DNA from: Bryobacteraceae bacterium
Lineage (GTDB): Bacteria; Acidobacteriota; Terriglobia; Bryobacterales; Bryobacteraceae
Direction of reading: 5' to 3'
Assembly (NCBI GenBank): GCA_026129905.1
Contig: JAHCHE010000015.1
Location: forward strand, 1-64,000
DNA: 64,000 nt
Below are positions 52,208 through 60,472 of this stretch, one piece after another. The notes beneath the pieces are model-generated. The model was not told the DNA's origin, did no database searches, and was given only the letters and a program-made list of their open reading frames with translations. The translations under genes were made by a program, and so were the position numbers. Within the stretch, counting starts at the first letter, position 1. Every line of letters starts with the position of its first letter.

Positions 52208-53113
52208 TCAATCCGCCGGCTCGACCACTTGTCCTTCGATCCCGCCCGCCCCTTGCAAGCTGGCCACGGCGCAGCGCGCGCCGAGGGCAAGACATTCCTC
52301 GATACTGCGCCGCAACAACCAGCCGCGCAGGAAACCCGCGTCGAAATTGTCGCCCGCGCCGATGGCGTCGACGATCGCGAGGGCCTCGCCGGAGTCGGGA
52401 GCGATCTCCCAGCGTCGTCCGTTCTGGAATGCCATCGCGCCGTCGCGGCCGCGCTTGACGACCACCACAGGGCCCATAGCCGCCAGACGCTCGCCCGCTT
52501 TCAGAACGTTCGATTCGCCCGCGATCGCCAGCGCCTCCGTTTCGTTTGGCAGGAACACGTCGATTTGGCCCAGCAGGTCCGTCACGCCATGCCAGCGGCC
52601 TTCCGGGTCCCAATTGGTGTCCAGCGACGTGGTCAACCCGGCGCGCTTGCAGCGGGCCAGCCAATCGGCCCACGCTCCCCGGAGGCTGTTCAGAAGGAAA
52701 TAGCTCGCGAGGTGCCAGTGACGGCAGGCGTCGAGGAGTCCTGAGGTCAGCTCTTCCGGTTGCGTTGCATCGATGGTTCCAAGGTAAGTGAGAATCGCCC
52801 GGTCGCCGGGCTCGGCCAGCGCCACGCCGATACCCGTCTTCAGGCGCGGATGGACGCCGACGCGATCCACGTTCACGCCCGCGGACTGTAGTCTCTGGAG
52901 GGCAAACCGCCCGAACACGTCATCGCCGATCCATCCGGCCACCCCGGCGCTTCCTCCCAGGTTGGCGAACTGGCACGCGAAGATGTTGGCCGAGCCGCCC
53001 AGTTCGAGCGCGTAGTCGTCGATGAGTTGCTCCACCTGGTTGAACCTTGGCCGCACATCGCCGCGCAGAACCAGGTCCACGCACATGTCGGAAACACAGA
53101 GTATGTCGATCAT
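52208..53113 (-). CDS. PfkB-family sugar kinase
   Basis: A 301-residue ribokinase-like kinase. It shows the N-terminal GGSANIFACQFANLGG substrate loop, DTNWDPEGRW, PNETEALAIAG, and the ATP/anion-hole motif AIGAGDNFDAGFL (canonical D-T-x-G-A-G-D with Ala-Ile here) containing the catalytic Asp. It should phosphorylate a sugar or sugar derivative; specificity cannot be told. First gene of the pfkB-SIS-MttB operon. The divergent CHAT gene starts 203 bp away, so the shared spacer probably holds both promoters. Confidence 0.88.
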   Translation of the reverse strand: MIDILCVSDMCVDLVLRGDVRPRFNQVEQLIDDYALELGGSANIFACQFANLGGSAGVAGWIGDDVFGRFALQRLQSAGVNVDRVGVHPRLKTGIGVALAEPGDRAILTYLGTIDATQPEELTSGLLDACRHWHLASYFLLNSLRGAWADWLARCKRAGLTTSLDTNWDPEGRWHGVTDLLGQIDVFLPNETEALAIAGESNVLKAGERLAAMGPVVVVKRGRDGAMAFQNGRRWEIAPDSGEALAIVDAIGAGDNFDAGFLRGWLLRRSIEECLALGARCAVASLQGAGGIEGQVVEPAD

Positions 53114-53284
53114 CCCGCCGTTGCCGGAAGGCGCCTCAAGTACCTACCATGACACGAATGAAGCGGCGGTTGAGCGCGTGACGCTCTTCGAGTGGAGCGC
53201 GGCCCGCCGATCGTCGAAAGCTTGGATTAACCGATAACTCGGGCGGAAATTCCGCTAAACGTCTGCCGATCTCCCGAAACGCCT

Positions 53285-53293
53285 GATACCATC
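53285..53293 (+). promoter_or_regulatory. Possible extended -10 of the CHAT gene
   Basis: TGATACCAT (TGn plus TACCAT) lies 23 nt before the ATG at 53317, leaving a short leader in which AGGT precedes the start. No matching -35 element was found. The spacer 53114-53284 otherwise holds nothing recognisable. Confidence 0.35.
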
Positions 53294-53316
53294 GAACAGA
53301 TGGACTGCGAGGTCTT

Positions 53317-56300
53317 ATGGTCAGGCTGGAAATTGCCGGGCAATCGGACGAACTGATCCTCCAGGCGCCAGTTGGAACAAGCCTGATTCAGGTAGAAGTG
53401 AAGGCGGGAGTCCGCGTTGAACCCTCCCGCGACGCGGCCGCGGAGCGCGCCGCTATCGAAGCCGAAGAGGACGATGTCCTCGAACTCGAATTGGAAGGCG
53501 GCATTCGCCAGTGGACGTCGGTGGCGCAGTTTCGCGACGACGCGCTCGGGACGAGGGGTGAAGCGCCGGCCGTTCTCTCCGTTCCCACCGTATGGCCATA
53601 CGCCGGGCGTAGCCGCGCCATCGGCGGGCTGGCTCTGACTTCCCTGCGTCTGCTCAAAGTCGATCTGCCGGCGCTCGCCGCGGCCGCCATCGCGCGCCAA
53701 CTCGAAGCGAGCCTCGTTCCGGCGCCGGGATTGTATCGCCTGCGCGCTCCGGATCAACTGGAAGACAAGCCCGTCGCGGCCGGCGATCTTTCGAACGGTC
53801 GTCCGCTCCTGATCCTTCTCCACGGAACGGCGTCGCGGACCACCAGCGCTTTCGGCGATCTCGCCGATCCCGACCGGCGGCAACTCTGGCGCCGCTTCGA
53901 GTCGCGCTACGGCGACAATATCTTCGGATTTGAGCACCACACGCTAAGCGCGAGTCCCGTCGAGAACGCGCTGGACCTCGTCCGCGCTCTGCCGTCCGGC
54001 GCGCGCCTCCACTTGCTGTCGCATTCCCGCGGCGGCCTGATCGGCGAGTTGCTTTGCCGCTCCGGCGTGGCGGGCGGCGCCGAGCCGCTGGACACCCTCG
54101 ATTTCGCCGGATTTCAGCAGGAAGCGGACAACGACGGTAGTCTCGCGCCCTCCCGTTCGCGCGACCTTGCGGCGCTGGAGGAACTCCGGTCGCTTCTGCG
54201 CGACAAGCGCCCGAAGGTCGAGCGGTTCGTGCGCGTCGCCTGCCCCGTCCGTGGAACGACGCTCGCCTCCGACCGGCTCGACCGGTACCTCTCGATGTTC
54301 GTCAACGTGCTGGGGCTGATTCCCGCCCTCAGGAACAACCCGGTTTACGAATTCGCAACGGCTTTGCTCCTGTCCGTCGTTAAGAAGCGCGCGTCTCCGG
54401 CGGACCTGCCGGGGCTTGAGGCTATGATGCCGGACTCCCCGCTGACGCGCATCGTCAATCGCCCGGATATCGAGGTGGATGCCGACCTCTCCATCATCGC
54501 CGGAGATCTGGAAGGCGCCGGCGTCTGGGGACGGCTGAAGACGATCGCCACCGACCTGTTCTTTCAGGAGGATCACGACCTCATCGTCAATACCGCGGCT
54601 ATGTACGGCGGGGCCGCCCGGATCCGGGGCGTCCGGCATTACTTTGACCAGGGACCCGAAGTCAACCACTTTCAGTACTTCCGCAACAATTCCTCCGCTC
54701 GGATGATCGTTGCCGGCCTGGAGCGCGCCGACGGCGACGACGCCGGATTCCAGCCCGTCGACGTCAAGGTCCGCGATCTCGCGGAGCGGTCGTACAAGCA
54801 GCGGGGCGGCATCCCGCAGCCGCTGGTTTTCCTCCTGCCCGGCATCATGGGCTCCCATCTGGCCGTTGCAGGCAATCGCGTCTGGCTTGACCCCGCCGAC
54901 CTGGCATTGGGCCGCATCGAACGGCTTCGCATTGACGCCGCGAGCGTCGAACCGCAGGCGCTTGTCGGCAGCGCGTATGCCGAACTGGTGGATTACCTCG
55001 GCGCAACCCACGAGGTGATTCCCTTCCCCTTCGACTGGCGGAGGTCGCTGCTGGACGAGGGCCGCCGCCTGGGCCGCGCCATCTCCGACAAGCTGGCGCA
55101 AACCGACCAGCCGGTTCGTCTGCTTTGTCATTCGATGGGCGGCCTGCTGGCGCGCGCCATGATCGCGGAAGCGCCGGACGTCTGGCAGGCCCTCAGGCAG
55201 CGCAAGGGCTCGCGGGTGGTCATGCTCGGAGTGCCGAATGGCGGTTCGTACGCCGTTCCGGAGGTCCTCCTCGGACGCGACCCGGTGGTCCGTCTGCTCG
55301 GATTGGTGGACTTAAAGCACACGCTCCCGCAGATCCTGGAAATCGTTTCCCGGTACCGAGGTCTCCTCGAAATGCTTCCCGTCTGGGAAGGCCGCGATTT
55401 CTTCACCGCCAAAGTGTGGAATGAACTCGAGGCGGCCGGGGCGGGAACCTGGCCCCGTCCCCGCTCCGAAGACATCGAGGCTGCCAGGCGCGTGCGAGCG
55501 GTCCTCAATGCGGCGCCGATCGACGCGGAAGCGATGCTGTATGTCGCGGGCTGCGCGCCCGCCACGCCGATCGATTACCGGATCGACGCGCTGGCGGAAG
55601 GCAGGCGGCGCATCGTGATCGTCGCCACCTCGCGCGGCGACGGACGCGTCCCGTGGTTTTCAGGAATTCCATCGGGAATGCGCGCCTGGTACATGAATGC
55701 CGGGCACGGGAACCTTGCCAACTTCGGCCCGGCGTTCCCCGCCATCCGCGAACTCCTCGAAACTGGCGTCACGTCGCTGCTTCCCACAGCGCCTCCCGTT
55801 CCGCGCGACGTCCAGGAGTTTTTCGAGATTCCGATCGAGACCCCGCTGGTCTACCCCCAACGCGGAGATCTCGAGGCTGCGGCCCTCGGCCTCGAGCCCT
55901 CGGTCCGAAGACGGCCCGAGCGGAAGCGAATCAAGGCGTGGGTGACCCACGGCAATCTCGCTTTCGCCGAGCACCCTGTCGCCGTAGGCCACTATGAGGG
56001 CGACTCCATCGTGGCCGCCGAAGCCCATCTCGACCGCACGCTCGACGGACAGCTCTCGGCTCGCCGCCGTCTCGGTCTGTATCCTGGCCCCATCGGAAGC
56101 GCGGAAGTTCTACTGAAGCCGAATTCCCGGCCGGAGGGCGCCATTGTCGTGGGCCTCGGTCGGGTGGGCGAATTGACGCCCGGTGGCCTCATCACCAGCT
56201 TTCGTCACGGGATTCTTCGGTTTGCCGTCAAGGCCGCGGAGACCGAACAGGCGGCTGGCGACCGCCGGCGCGAGTTCGGCATCTCGACCCTCCTGGTCGG

Positions 56301-58608
56301 AACCGGCGAAGGCGGCATTACCGTCCACGAATCCATCGCTTCCATACTTGAGGCGGTCCGCCAGGCGAATCTCGCCCTCGAAGTTCCGGAGAACGAAGAG
56401 GACGAACCCGTTCGGATCGCCAAGGTCGAGTTCGTCGAGCTGTTTGAAGATCGCGCGATCCAGGCCGCGTATGCGCTCCGCCGGATCGCGGACGATGCCA
56501 GCCTTGGAACGGCCGTCGACGCCGAATCGAGGCTGCGCCGCGTCCCCGGCCGCCGGCAGCGACTCCTGTTCGACCCCGATGCGCGGTGGTGGCGCCGGCT
56601 CCAGGTAACCGCCGACGGCAAAACCGGTTTGCTGAGCTTCACCGCTCTGACGGATCGCGCCCGCGTCGAGGAATCCAACGTCGAGATGCAGAAGGCGCTC
56701 ATCGACCGGTTCATTCAGCGTTCCATCAGTGACACGCGTTGGGACGAGAACCTCGGCAAAACGCTCTTCGAGCTTCTCCTTCCCAATCGTTTGAAGGAGC
56801 GGACGCCGGAGCGTCGCCACCTCGTCCTCGTCGTCGATGAAGCGGCCGCCCGCTATCCTTGGGAGTTGCTTCACGACAGTACGAAGGGTGAGACCGAACC
56901 CTACGCCATTCGCTCCGGTCTGATCCGGCAGTTGACGAGCCGTAGATTTCGCGAGCAGATCGTAACGCCGTACGAGTCGAAGGCCCTGGTGATCGGCGAC
57001 CCTCCGAGCCAATTCACGCCCCTGCCCGGAGCGCGCCGTGAAGCCAAGCTGGTGAGCGATCTTCTGGAGAGCCGCGGCTTCGCCGTGACCAGCCGCGTCG
57101 AAGGCGGCCCCGTGCCGCTGACGCCCGACATCGTCGTCAGAGCCCTGTACGCCGATGGCTACCGCGTCCTGCACCTTGCCGGCCACGGCGTCTATCAGTG
57201 GGGCGACGGCAAAGTGACCGGCATGGTCCTCGGTCCCGGCATCTTTCTGACGCCTGCCGAGGTCGACCAGATGAGGCAGACGCCGGAACTGGTGTTCATC
57301 AACTGCTGCCACCTTGGCCGCATTCAGCCGGACGAAGTCGAAGAACGCGAGCGTCGCCATCGCCACGAACTCGCCGCCAACCTGGCTACTCAGTTCATCA
57401 AGATGGGCGTCCAAGCCGTCGTCGCGGCCGGCTGGGCGGTTGACGATGAAGCCGCCGGGGTTTTCGCCAGAGAGTTCTATCGCCGCATGCTGGACGGCGA
57501 ACCCTTCGGCAACGCCGTTTGGGAGGCTCGAAAGAGCGCCTGGGAGCAGTGGCCCTCTATGAATTCGTGGGGCGCCTACCAGTGCTACGGCGACCACGAC
57601 TACCGGCTCCGTGTTTCCTCCTCGTCCCGGCAGCCGATTGCCTGGCAGCCGCCAAGCTGGGTCTCGCCGGCCGAAGTCGCCATCGAGCTTTCCAATCTCG
57701 CGCAGGATGCGGAAACCGCCTCGGCCCGCGGGATTCAGCAGCAAAGAGATTGGCTCGATCAGGTGGTCAAGGCGATCCCCGAATTCTGGCGGAACGATGG
57801 CGCCATCCTGTCGGCTTTGGGCAACGTTTGTGGACAACTCGACCAGGTGAGCGAGGCGATCGCCTGGTACAAAAGGGCGCTCGAACAGGAACAAGCCGTC
57901 TATCCTGTCGCCGCCATCGAGCAACTTGCGAACCTGGAAGCTCGCCAGGCGGTGATTCTGCACAAGCAGGGCGACGAGGCCGCCGCCCGCGCCCTTCTCG
58001 ACGGGGCCAAGGCTCGCCTGGAACGGCTGCTGGAGTTCACCGAGACGACAGAGCGTTTGATCCTCATGGCCGGCGTGCTGAAGCGCCAGGCGCAGATCGC
58101 AACGGCCGATGAGCGGACCGCCGCGCTGGAGGCCATGGGCAAGCGCTACCGGCTCGCGCACGAACGGCACCTGAGCCGCAACGGCGAAGTCTACCCTTAC
58201 CCCCTCATCAACTGGCTCACTTCCACCGTCCTTCTCGGCCAGCGCGCCGAGGCCGCATATCTGTTGCGCGAGGCCCGGGCAGTCGCCGCGCTTCGCGACC
58301 GTCGCGAACCCTCGTTCTGGAATGCCATCACCCTCGCCGAGTGCGCCCTGACCGAGCACCTGCTGGACGGCGACCTTGCCGCGCATGCGCCGGAGATTCT
58401 CGCCGGCTACCGCGCCGCCTGGAGCAGGGGCGGCTCTCCCCTCAAGATGCGCTCCATCGCCGAGCACCTCGACTTCCTCATGGAGGTCCTCACTCCGGCG
58501 CCGGGAAAATCGCGCCGCGCATCCCGGGCGCGCGCCCTCCAGGAGGCGGTGCGCTTCCTGCGCGACAATATCGACGAAGTCCTCCGTGAAGAGCAAACCT
58601 CTGAATAA
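53317..58608 (+). CDS. Giant CHAT-domain protein with two serine-hydrolase domains
   Basis: A 1763-residue protein with no export signal. Residues 1-150: beta-rich, unassigned. About 160-460: alpha/beta hydrolase (LLILLHGTAS; Ser237 in LLSHSRGGLIG). About 500-820: second hydrolase resembling LCAT/PGAP1-type lipases (FLLPGIMGSHLAV; Ser606 in CHSMGG; Asp775 in SRGDGRVPW; His797 in AGHGNL as possible triad). About 870-1060: alpha/beta module (AIVVGLGRVGELTPGGL; LLVGTGEGGITVHESI) reminiscent of the macro-like N-domain of M17 aminopeptidases. About 1100-1430: CHAT caspase-like protease with His1290 (LHLAGHGV) and Cys1331 (FINCCHLG). About 1450-1760: TPR-like helices. The next gene overlaps its end. 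Probably a regulated protease/hydrolase effector; function unknown. Confidence 0.85.
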   Translation: MVRLEIAGQSDELILQAPVGTSLIQVEVKAGVRVEPSRDAAAERAAIEAEEDDVLELELEGGIRQWTSVAQFRDDALGTRGEAPAVLSVPTVWPYAGRSRAIGGLALTSLRLLKVDLPALAAAAIARQLEASLVPAPGLYRLRAPDQLEDKPVAAGDLSNGRPLLILLHGTASRTTSAFGDLADPDRRQLWRRFESRYGDNIFGFEHHTLSASPVENALDLVRALPSGARLHLLSHSRGGLIGELLCRSGVAGGAEPLDTLDFAGFQQEADNDGSLAPSRSRDLAALEELRSLLRDKRPKVERFVRVACPVRGTTLASDRLDRYLSMFVNVLGLIPALRNNPVYEFATALLLSVVKKRASPADLPGLEAMMPDSPLTRIVNRPDIEVDADLSIIAGDLEGAGVWGRLKTIATDLFFQEDHDLIVNTAAMYGGAARIRGVRHYFDQGPEVNHFQYFRNNSSARMIVAGLERADGDDAGFQPVDVKVRDLAERSYKQRGGIPQPLVFLLPGIMGSHLAVAGNRVWLDPADLALGRIERLRIDAASVEPQALVGSAYAELVDYLGATHEVIPFPFDWRRSLLDEGRRLGRAISDKLAQTDQPVRLLCHSMGGLLARAMIAEAPDVWQALRQRKGSRVVMLGVPNGGSYAVPEVLLGRDPVVRLLGLVDLKHTLPQILEIVSRYRGLLEMLPVWEGRDFFTAKVWNELEAAGAGTWPRPRSEDIEAARRVRAVLNAAPIDAEAMLYVAGCAPATPIDYRIDALAEGRRRIVIVATSRGDGRVPWFSGIPSGMRAWYMNAGHGNLANFGPAFPAIRELLETGVTSLLPTAPPVPRDVQEFFEIPIETPLVYPQRGDLEAAALGLEPSVRRRPERKRIKAWVTHGNLAFAEHPVAVGHYEGDSIVAAEAHLDRTLDGQLSARRRLGLYPGPIGSAEVLLKPNSRPEGAIVVGLGRVGELTPGGLITSFRHGILRFAVKAAETEQAAGDRRREFGISTLLVGTGEGGITVHESIASILEAVRQANLALEVPENEEDEPVRIAKVEFVELFEDRAIQAAYALRRIADDASLGTAVDAESRLRRVPGRRQRLLFDPDARWWRRLQVTADGKTGLLSFTALTDRARVEESNVEMQKALIDRFIQRSISDTRWDENLGKTLFELLLPNRLKERTPERRHLVLVVDEAAARYPWELLHDSTKGETEPYAIRSGLIRQLTSRRFREQIVTPYESKALVIGDPPSQFTPLPGARREAKLVSDLLESRGFAVTSRVEGGPVPLTPDIVVRALYADGYRVLHLAGHGVYQWGDGKVTGMVLGPGIFLTPAEVDQMRQTPELVFINCCHLGRIQPDEVEERERRHRHELAANLATQFIKMGVQAVVAAGWAVDDEAAGVFAREFYRRMLDGEPFGNAVWEARKSAWEQWPSMNSWGAYQCYGDHDYRLRVSSSSRQPIAWQPPSWVSPAEVAIELSNLAQDAETASARGIQQQRDWLDQVVKAIPEFWRNDGAILSALGNVCGQLDQVSEAIAWYKRALEQEQAVYPVAAIEQLANLEARQAVILHKQGDEAAARALLDGAKARLERLLEFTETTERLILMAGVLKRQAQIATADERTAALEAMGKRYRLAHERHLSRNGEVYPYPLINWLTSTVLLGQRAEAAYLLREARAVAALRDRREPSFWNAITLAECALTEHLLDGDLAAHAPEILAGYRAAWSRGGSPLKMRSIAEHLDFLMEVLTPAPGKSRRASRARALQEAVRFLRDNIDEVLREEQTSE

Positions 58609-60241
58609 CGCTTCCGCCGAAGCCGTCGAAACCGTCTATCGTTACCACGACCGTACAAAGCACCATCTCAACCGGTACGCTCGTTCGGCCGGTTACCTCG
58701 ATTGGGCCAACCAGCCGAATCCGTTTCGTCGGTACGAGGGCGCTCCGCTGCTGCGGCTGGAGATTCCCTCGGAAACGCCTGCCCCGGCCTACGATGAATT
58801 GTACGGCGCGCGGTCCTTCGCGGCGACGCTGGACGCCGGGTCCTTTGCGCGGCTGTTCTACTACAGCCTTGCGCTGTCGGCCTGGAAGCAGGTGACCACC
58901 TCGACGGGCCGGGTACAGTCCCGCTGGTCCCTGCGCGTCAAGCCATCGAGCGGCAATCTCCATCCGACGGAAGCCTACCTGATCTGCGGCCCCATCCCCG
59001 GATTGTGCGATTCTCCCGCCGTCTATCACTACGCTCCGTTCGAGCATGCGCTGGAACTGCGCCGGAAGCTCGATGACGGCGCCGGGCTCCCGACGGAGGC
59101 GTTCTTCATCGGACTGACATCGGTCCACTGGCGCGAGTCCTGGAAATATGGCGAGCGGGCCTTCCGCTACTGCCAACACGATGCGGGCCACGCCGTCGGG
59201 GCTCTGACCATCGCCGCCGCCGCGCAGGGTTGGACGGCGCGCCTCGACGATGCGACCGCCACGCGGGAACTGGCCGAATTGCTCGGGGTTCACGGCCAGG
59301 AGGGCGTCGAGGCGGAACACGCGGATTGCCTGCTCGCATTCGCGCCCGCCGGCCGCCCTTTTCCGGCGCTGCCGGCGTTACGCGGCGCGGAATGGCTCGG
59401 CGTTCCCAACCGGCTCAGCGCTTCGCAAGTGCCCTGGACGGTGATCGACGAGGTCGCCGCGGCAACCGTGAGCAGCGGTCTGGCGCACGACGGCGACGCG
59501 TACGCAGGGGCCGCCCGCGAACTGCCCGAACGCGGTTTGCCGGCGGCGCGGATCATTCGCCAACGGCGCAGCGCGGTGGCGCTGGACGGAGTGACGACGA
59601 TGGGCCGGGACGCTTTCCTGCGGATGCTGTGGCGCGTCATGCCGGCCGCGGCGCCGATGCCGTTTTCCGTACTGCCCTGGCAGCCCCTCGTATCACTGGC
59701 AATTTTCGTTCATCGGGTGAACGGAGTGACGCCCGGTCTCTACGCGCTGGTGCGCGATCCCTCCCACGCGGAGAGCCTTCGCGCCTCCATGCTTCGCGAA
59801 TTCCTGTGGGAGCAAGCCGACGCCGAGCTGCCGCTCTTCCTGCTGGTCCCTGCCGACGCCACCGACGCCGCCAAAACGATAAGCTGCCACCAGGACATCG
59901 CCTCCATGGGCGTGTTCGCCGCCGGCATGCTGGCCGCATTCGACGCCGCCATCGCCGGCTACGGAGCGCCGGCGTACCCGCGGATGTTCTGGGAAACCGG
60001 CCTCGTGGGACAGGTTCTCTATTTGGAAGCCGAGGCGGCCGGCATTCGCGCGACGGGCATCGGGTGTTTTTTCGATGACGCATGTCACCGGCTGCTCGGC
60101 ATCAAGGACCACGCCTGGCAGAGTCTTTACCACTTCACGATGGGCGGTCCGGTGGACGATCCGCGCTTGCAGACGGTGGAGTCCTACGAGCACCTGAAAG
60201 CGCGGGCCGCCGGCGGCGACGACGCCTGGCCGGAAGCGTAG
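58586..60241 (+). CDS. SagB/ThcOx-type double nitroreductase
   Basis: A 551-residue flavoenzyme with two tandem nitroreductase-like halves. The first spans about residues 70-250 with RSFAATLDAGSFARLFYYSL and the FMN-binding region RWSLRVKPSSGNLHPTEAYL; the second about 320-530 with RQRRSAVALDGVTTM, PFSVLPWQPLVSLAIFVH and GLVGQVLYLEAEAAGIRATGIG. SagB relatives oxidise azolines in peptide natural products, but stand-alone double-length members are often found without such clusters and have no known role. Start is GTG at 58586, giving a 23-bp overlap with the CHAT gene, so translation is coupled. No cyclodehydratase or precursor peptide is nearby. Confidence 0.85.
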   Translation: MKSKPLNNASAEAVETVYRYHDRTKHHLNRYARSAGYLDWANQPNPFRRYEGAPLLRLEIPSETPAPAYDELYGARSFAATLDAGSFARLFYYSLALSAWKQVTTSTGRVQSRWSLRVKPSSGNLHPTEAYLICGPIPGLCDSPAVYHYAPFEHALELRRKLDDGAGLPTEAFFIGLTSVHWRESWKYGERAFRYCQHDAGHAVGALTIAAAAQGWTARLDDATATRELAELLGVHGQEGVEAEHADCLLAFAPAGRPFPALPALRGAEWLGVPNRLSASQVPWTVIDEVAAATVSSGLAHDGDAYAGAARELPERGLPAARIIRQRRSAVALDGVTTMGRDAFLRMLWRVMPAAAPMPFSVLPWQPLVSLAIFVHRVNGVTPGLYALVRDPSHAESLRASMLREFLWEQADAELPLFLLVPADATDAAKTISCHQDIASMGVFAAGMLAAFDAAIAGYGAPAYPRMFWETGLVGQVLYLEAEAAGIRATGIGCFFDDACHRLLGIKDHAWQSLYHFTMGGPVDDPRLQTVESYEHLKARAAGGDDAWPEA

Positions 60242-60291
60242 CTCCCGGCTCTGGAGTTGGCGCCGTTCGCAGGGGTGTAGGTCTGATCTGA

Positions 60292-60432
60292 GAGGTGGGG
60301 CGAGCGTCCACGCTCGCAAGCCGGTTTTCCAACCGGCTTTGAGCCGGCTTCAGGCTCCCGGACCGGAGGAGTTCCCCTTCCGCGGCGCCACTTCTTTCGT
60401 GGATTTCGCCGCGTGTACGCTCGCCCCACCTC
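60292..60432. repeat. 141-bp element with 22-bp terminal inverted repeats and internal hairpins
   Basis: The ends 60292-60313 and 60411-60432 are inverted copies differing at one position, starting GAGGTGGGGCGAGCGT. Inside lie a hairpin of AAGCCGGTT (60318-60326) with AACCGGCTT (60331-60339), and a second, GAGCC (60341-60345) with GGCTC (60353-60357). It sits between the convergent ends of the SagB gene and the DegT gene, a favoured site for REPIN/MITE-like elements and a possible bidirectional terminator. Only one copy is in the window. I recall similar GCGAGCGTCCACGCTCGC tracts in related genomes, which is unverified. Confidence 0.6.
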
Positions 60433-60472
60433 GTGACAAATGTACAGACTCCGGGGCCGGAAGCGTAGCCGG

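Noticed and set aside
54013-54042. First hydrolase domain as a pseudoenzyme
   Set aside because: The S-x-S-x-G loop keeps a serine at 237 in the nucleophile position, so there is no evidence of inactivation from sequence.
58586-60241. Azoline-peptide (TOMM) biosynthetic cluster
   Set aside because: Only the SagB-type dehydrogenase is present; no cyclodehydratase, YcaO protein or precursor peptide was found on either side.
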